DNA from: Mesorhizobium sp. LSHC420B00
Lineage (GTDB): Bacteria > Pseudomonadota > Alphaproteobacteria > Rhizobiales > Rhizobiaceae
Assembly: GCF_000503055.1 (NCBI RefSeq)
Contig: NZ_AYVY01000003.1
Span: 211,265 to 275,264, forward strand
Reading direction: 5' to 3'
Length of the DNA: 64,000 nucleotides
This document shows, piece after piece, positions 62,662 through 64,000 of this stretch. Positions within the stretch are counted from its first letter, which is position 1. The number at the start of each line of letters is the position of its first letter. Both the position numbers and the translations under genes were made by a program. The notes beneath the pieces are model-generated. The model ran no database searches. It saw nothing but the letters and a program-made list of their open reading frames with translations, and was not told the DNA's origin.

Positions 62662-63144
62662 CTATTCAAGGATCTTGTCCTCGATATCCAGTTCGTCATC
62701 GGGGAGCACCATTTCGCCGTTCGAAAGATTCGCTTCGACACGGGCAAGCAGCTTGAACAGCGATTTCTGATCCTTCTTGTCGAGACCCTTCAATGCCTGC
62801 TTTTCGGTCTTCTTCACCGATTTCTCGATGGCGTGGATGATTTCGCGGCCGGTGTCGGTGAGGAAAATATGCGCCTGGCGGGCATCGGCGGAGGAGGCCC
62901 GCTTTTCCAGAAAACCCTGCGCCTGCAGCCGGTTGATGGTCTTGGTGATGGTCGGCGGACGCACGCCGAGGCGGCCGGCAAGATTGCCGGGCGTCTGCCC
63001 GTCCTCGCGGTCGAGCGCCAGCATGATCTGGTCCTGACCGGCATAGAAGCCATGCGCCAGAAGCCGGGCGGCGAGCGCCGTGCGCGCCAGCCGCGCCGCC
63101 GAATGCAGCCGGCTCATTGTTGCAGTCTTGTCCGCCTTGGCCAT
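62662..63144 (-). CDS. MarR family transcriptional regulator
   Basis: The 160-residue winged-helix regulator has a recognition region TPGNLAGRLGVRPPTITKTINRLQAQGF and a wing KRASSADARQAHIFLT. The start at 63144 lies six bases after GGAGGG; ATG 63150 is too close to that site. The Glu/Asp-rich C-terminus (DDELDIEDKILE) is typical of one rhizobial subgroup. A control region of about 200 bases lies between it and the dioxygenase gene upstream. Confidence 0.92.
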   Translation of the reverse strand: MAKADKTATMSRLHSAARLARTALAARLLAHGFYAGQDQIMLALDREDGQTPGNLAGRLGVRPPTITKTINRLQAQGFLEKRASSADARQAHIFLTDTGREIIHAIEKSVKKTEKQALKGLDKKDQKSLFKLLARVEANLSNGEMVLPDDELDIEDKILE

Positions 63145-63347
63145 GCTCATCCCTCCTCGGCCGAACCGGTGCGGACAGCATAGAAGCAGGCCGCCGATTG
63201 GCAATGACGATCGAAAACATTCCGGCTCGGAAAATAGCTTTGCCGGCAAGCATCGCGGTGTTCGCCGTGGCTAATGCCAGATGTTTATTTCAGTTAGATG
63301 ACAAACGACTTTCCGCGACGGCTGGATGGCGACGTGACGAGGCGCCC

Positions 63348-64000
63348 TCAACCGGCCTTCACCGCGACCACCATCAAGGCCTGATAGGCGTCCGCCATTT
63401 CCCGCAGCGCTGCCTGTGACAGCGGCCCGGCCTGGCGGGCAATGCCGTCCCGCGTGTTCGATGTATCGCGTTTGCCGGGGCGATCGTTATAGGGCGCGAC
63501 GGTGGCGAATATCTGCTCGCTCAAGCTGTCGGGGAAGAACATCTGGCCGGTCATCGCCGAGCGGTCGTCGGGGAAGATCTTGAAATGGATGTGGGTGGTG
63601 CGGCCGCGATACCAGCCGGGATAGATGGTGGCGAAAGAAGCGATGCCGCTTTCATCGGCTCTCTGCCAGCCGCGCAGAAAGCTCTGGCCGGACGTGTCGA
63701 TATCCTGCCCGTCGCCCTGTCCGGGATAGCCGGAATAGGCGCCCTGGGCGTCGCAATGCCAGATATCGACGCGTGCGCCGGGAAGCGGCCGGCAGGCGGC
63801 GTCGACGATTTGCAGCCGCACATTGAGGGCGACGCCCTTCTTGCCCTCGGTGATATCGGCGCGTTCGAGCTTCGGGTCGAAATAGAACGGTCCTTCGGTG
63901 ACCTCGGGCGTCATGGTGCAGACGCCGGCACCGGCTTCGAACAAAGCAAGCCCGGCATAGGGCGAGACCTGCCCGGCCCTTGCGCCGGCGGGCAGGAATA
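63348..64000 (-). CDS. intradiol ring-cleavage dioxygenase (5' end outside window)
   Basis: The open frame continues to the right edge, so the N-terminus is missing; the visible part has 217 codons. The iron-binding set is visible: Tyr in TEGPFYFD, Tyr in GWYRGRTTHIH and both His in that same motif. A VDIWHCDAQG strand is also present. The family includes catechol and protocatechuate 3,4-dioxygenases that open aromatic rings. The visible end does not decide which substrate is used. Confidence 0.92.
   Translation of the reverse strand, partial: FLPAGARAGQVSPYAGLALFEAGAGVCTMTPEVTEGPFYFDPKLERADITEGKKGVALNVRLQIVDAACRPLPGARVDIWHCDAQGAYSGYPGQGDGQDIDTSGQSFLRGWQRADESGIASFATIYPGWYRGRTTHIHFKIFPDDRSAMTGQMFFPDSLSEQIFATVAPYNDRPGKRDTSNTRDGIARQAGPLSQAALREMADAYQALMVVAVKAG

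Overview
The window is a high-GC, gene-dense stretch of an alphaproteobacterial chromosome. It most likely comes from Mesorhizobium or a close Rhizobiales relative. The evidence is a class II EPSP synthase resembling the Agrobacterium CP4 enzyme, the rhizobial gene order tRNA-Ala / TIGR02300 (FYDLN acid) / aroA / cmk / rpsA, a three-gene pntAA-pntAB-pntB transhydrogenase preceded by an aa3-oxidase subunit IV gene, and many ABC, TRAP, LacI and hybrid-kinase genes. I see no insertion sequence, phage, CRISPR array, rRNA or origin.

Layout. 1-2.5 kb: a HerA/DUF87-type ATPase (its 3' end is outside the window) and an alpha/beta hydrolase. 2.6-10.4 kb (minus): a signalling operon of a soluble 1,903-residue poly-HAMP hybrid histidine kinase followed by a REC-PAS-kinase-REC protein. 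10.5-13 kb: a low-density region with a secreted Gly/Thr/Asn-rich protein, a lipoprotein, two small one-helix membrane proteins and iteron-like short repeats. 13-18.1 kb: the housekeeping block tRNA-Ala, FYDLN protein, aroA, a small domain fused in frame to cmk, rpsA and a strong terminator. 18.1-25.9 kb: a divergent cluster probably for arginine or another guanidino compound. On the minus strand it has a DDAH-like amidinohydrolase, a ThDP decarboxylase and an SDR; on the plus strand it has a four-gene polar amino-acid ABC importer and an Ldh-family reductase. 26-32.3 kb: a small secreted protein, an NDUFA9-like protein, a cytochrome P450 divergent from an FMN reductase, and an exported caspase-like protease with TPR-like repeats.

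32.5-42.5 kb: gyrB, a 25-residue membrane microprotein with a larger membrane protein, a membrane-anchored lipase-like protein, the transhydrogenase block, a DUF3096 miniprotein and a FeeM-like N-acyltransferase. 42.6-50 kb: a GGDEF/EAL protein, a single-chain indolepyruvate ferredoxin oxidoreductase, a lipoprotein and a CGNR regulator. 50.1-57.6 kb: an orphan LivH-like permease, a TRAP transporter (QM) with an alcohol dehydrogenase and a VOC protein, a convergent TRAP binding protein and a PuuD-like amidotransferase. 57.6-64 kb: an inhibitor-like periplasmic protein, a LacI regulator coupled to a 2-hydroxyacid dehydrogenase, a DMT exporter, a DUF2000/AraC divergent pair, a MarR regulator and an intradiol dioxygenase that runs off the right edge.

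The points most worth a second look are the HAMP-array kinase operon, the in-frame fusion upstream of cmk, the guanidino-compound cluster, the exported caspase-TPR protein, the short repeats near 11.3 kb, and Gly100 in a CP4-like EPSPS. All functions are inferred from motifs and from remembered family features; no database search was run.
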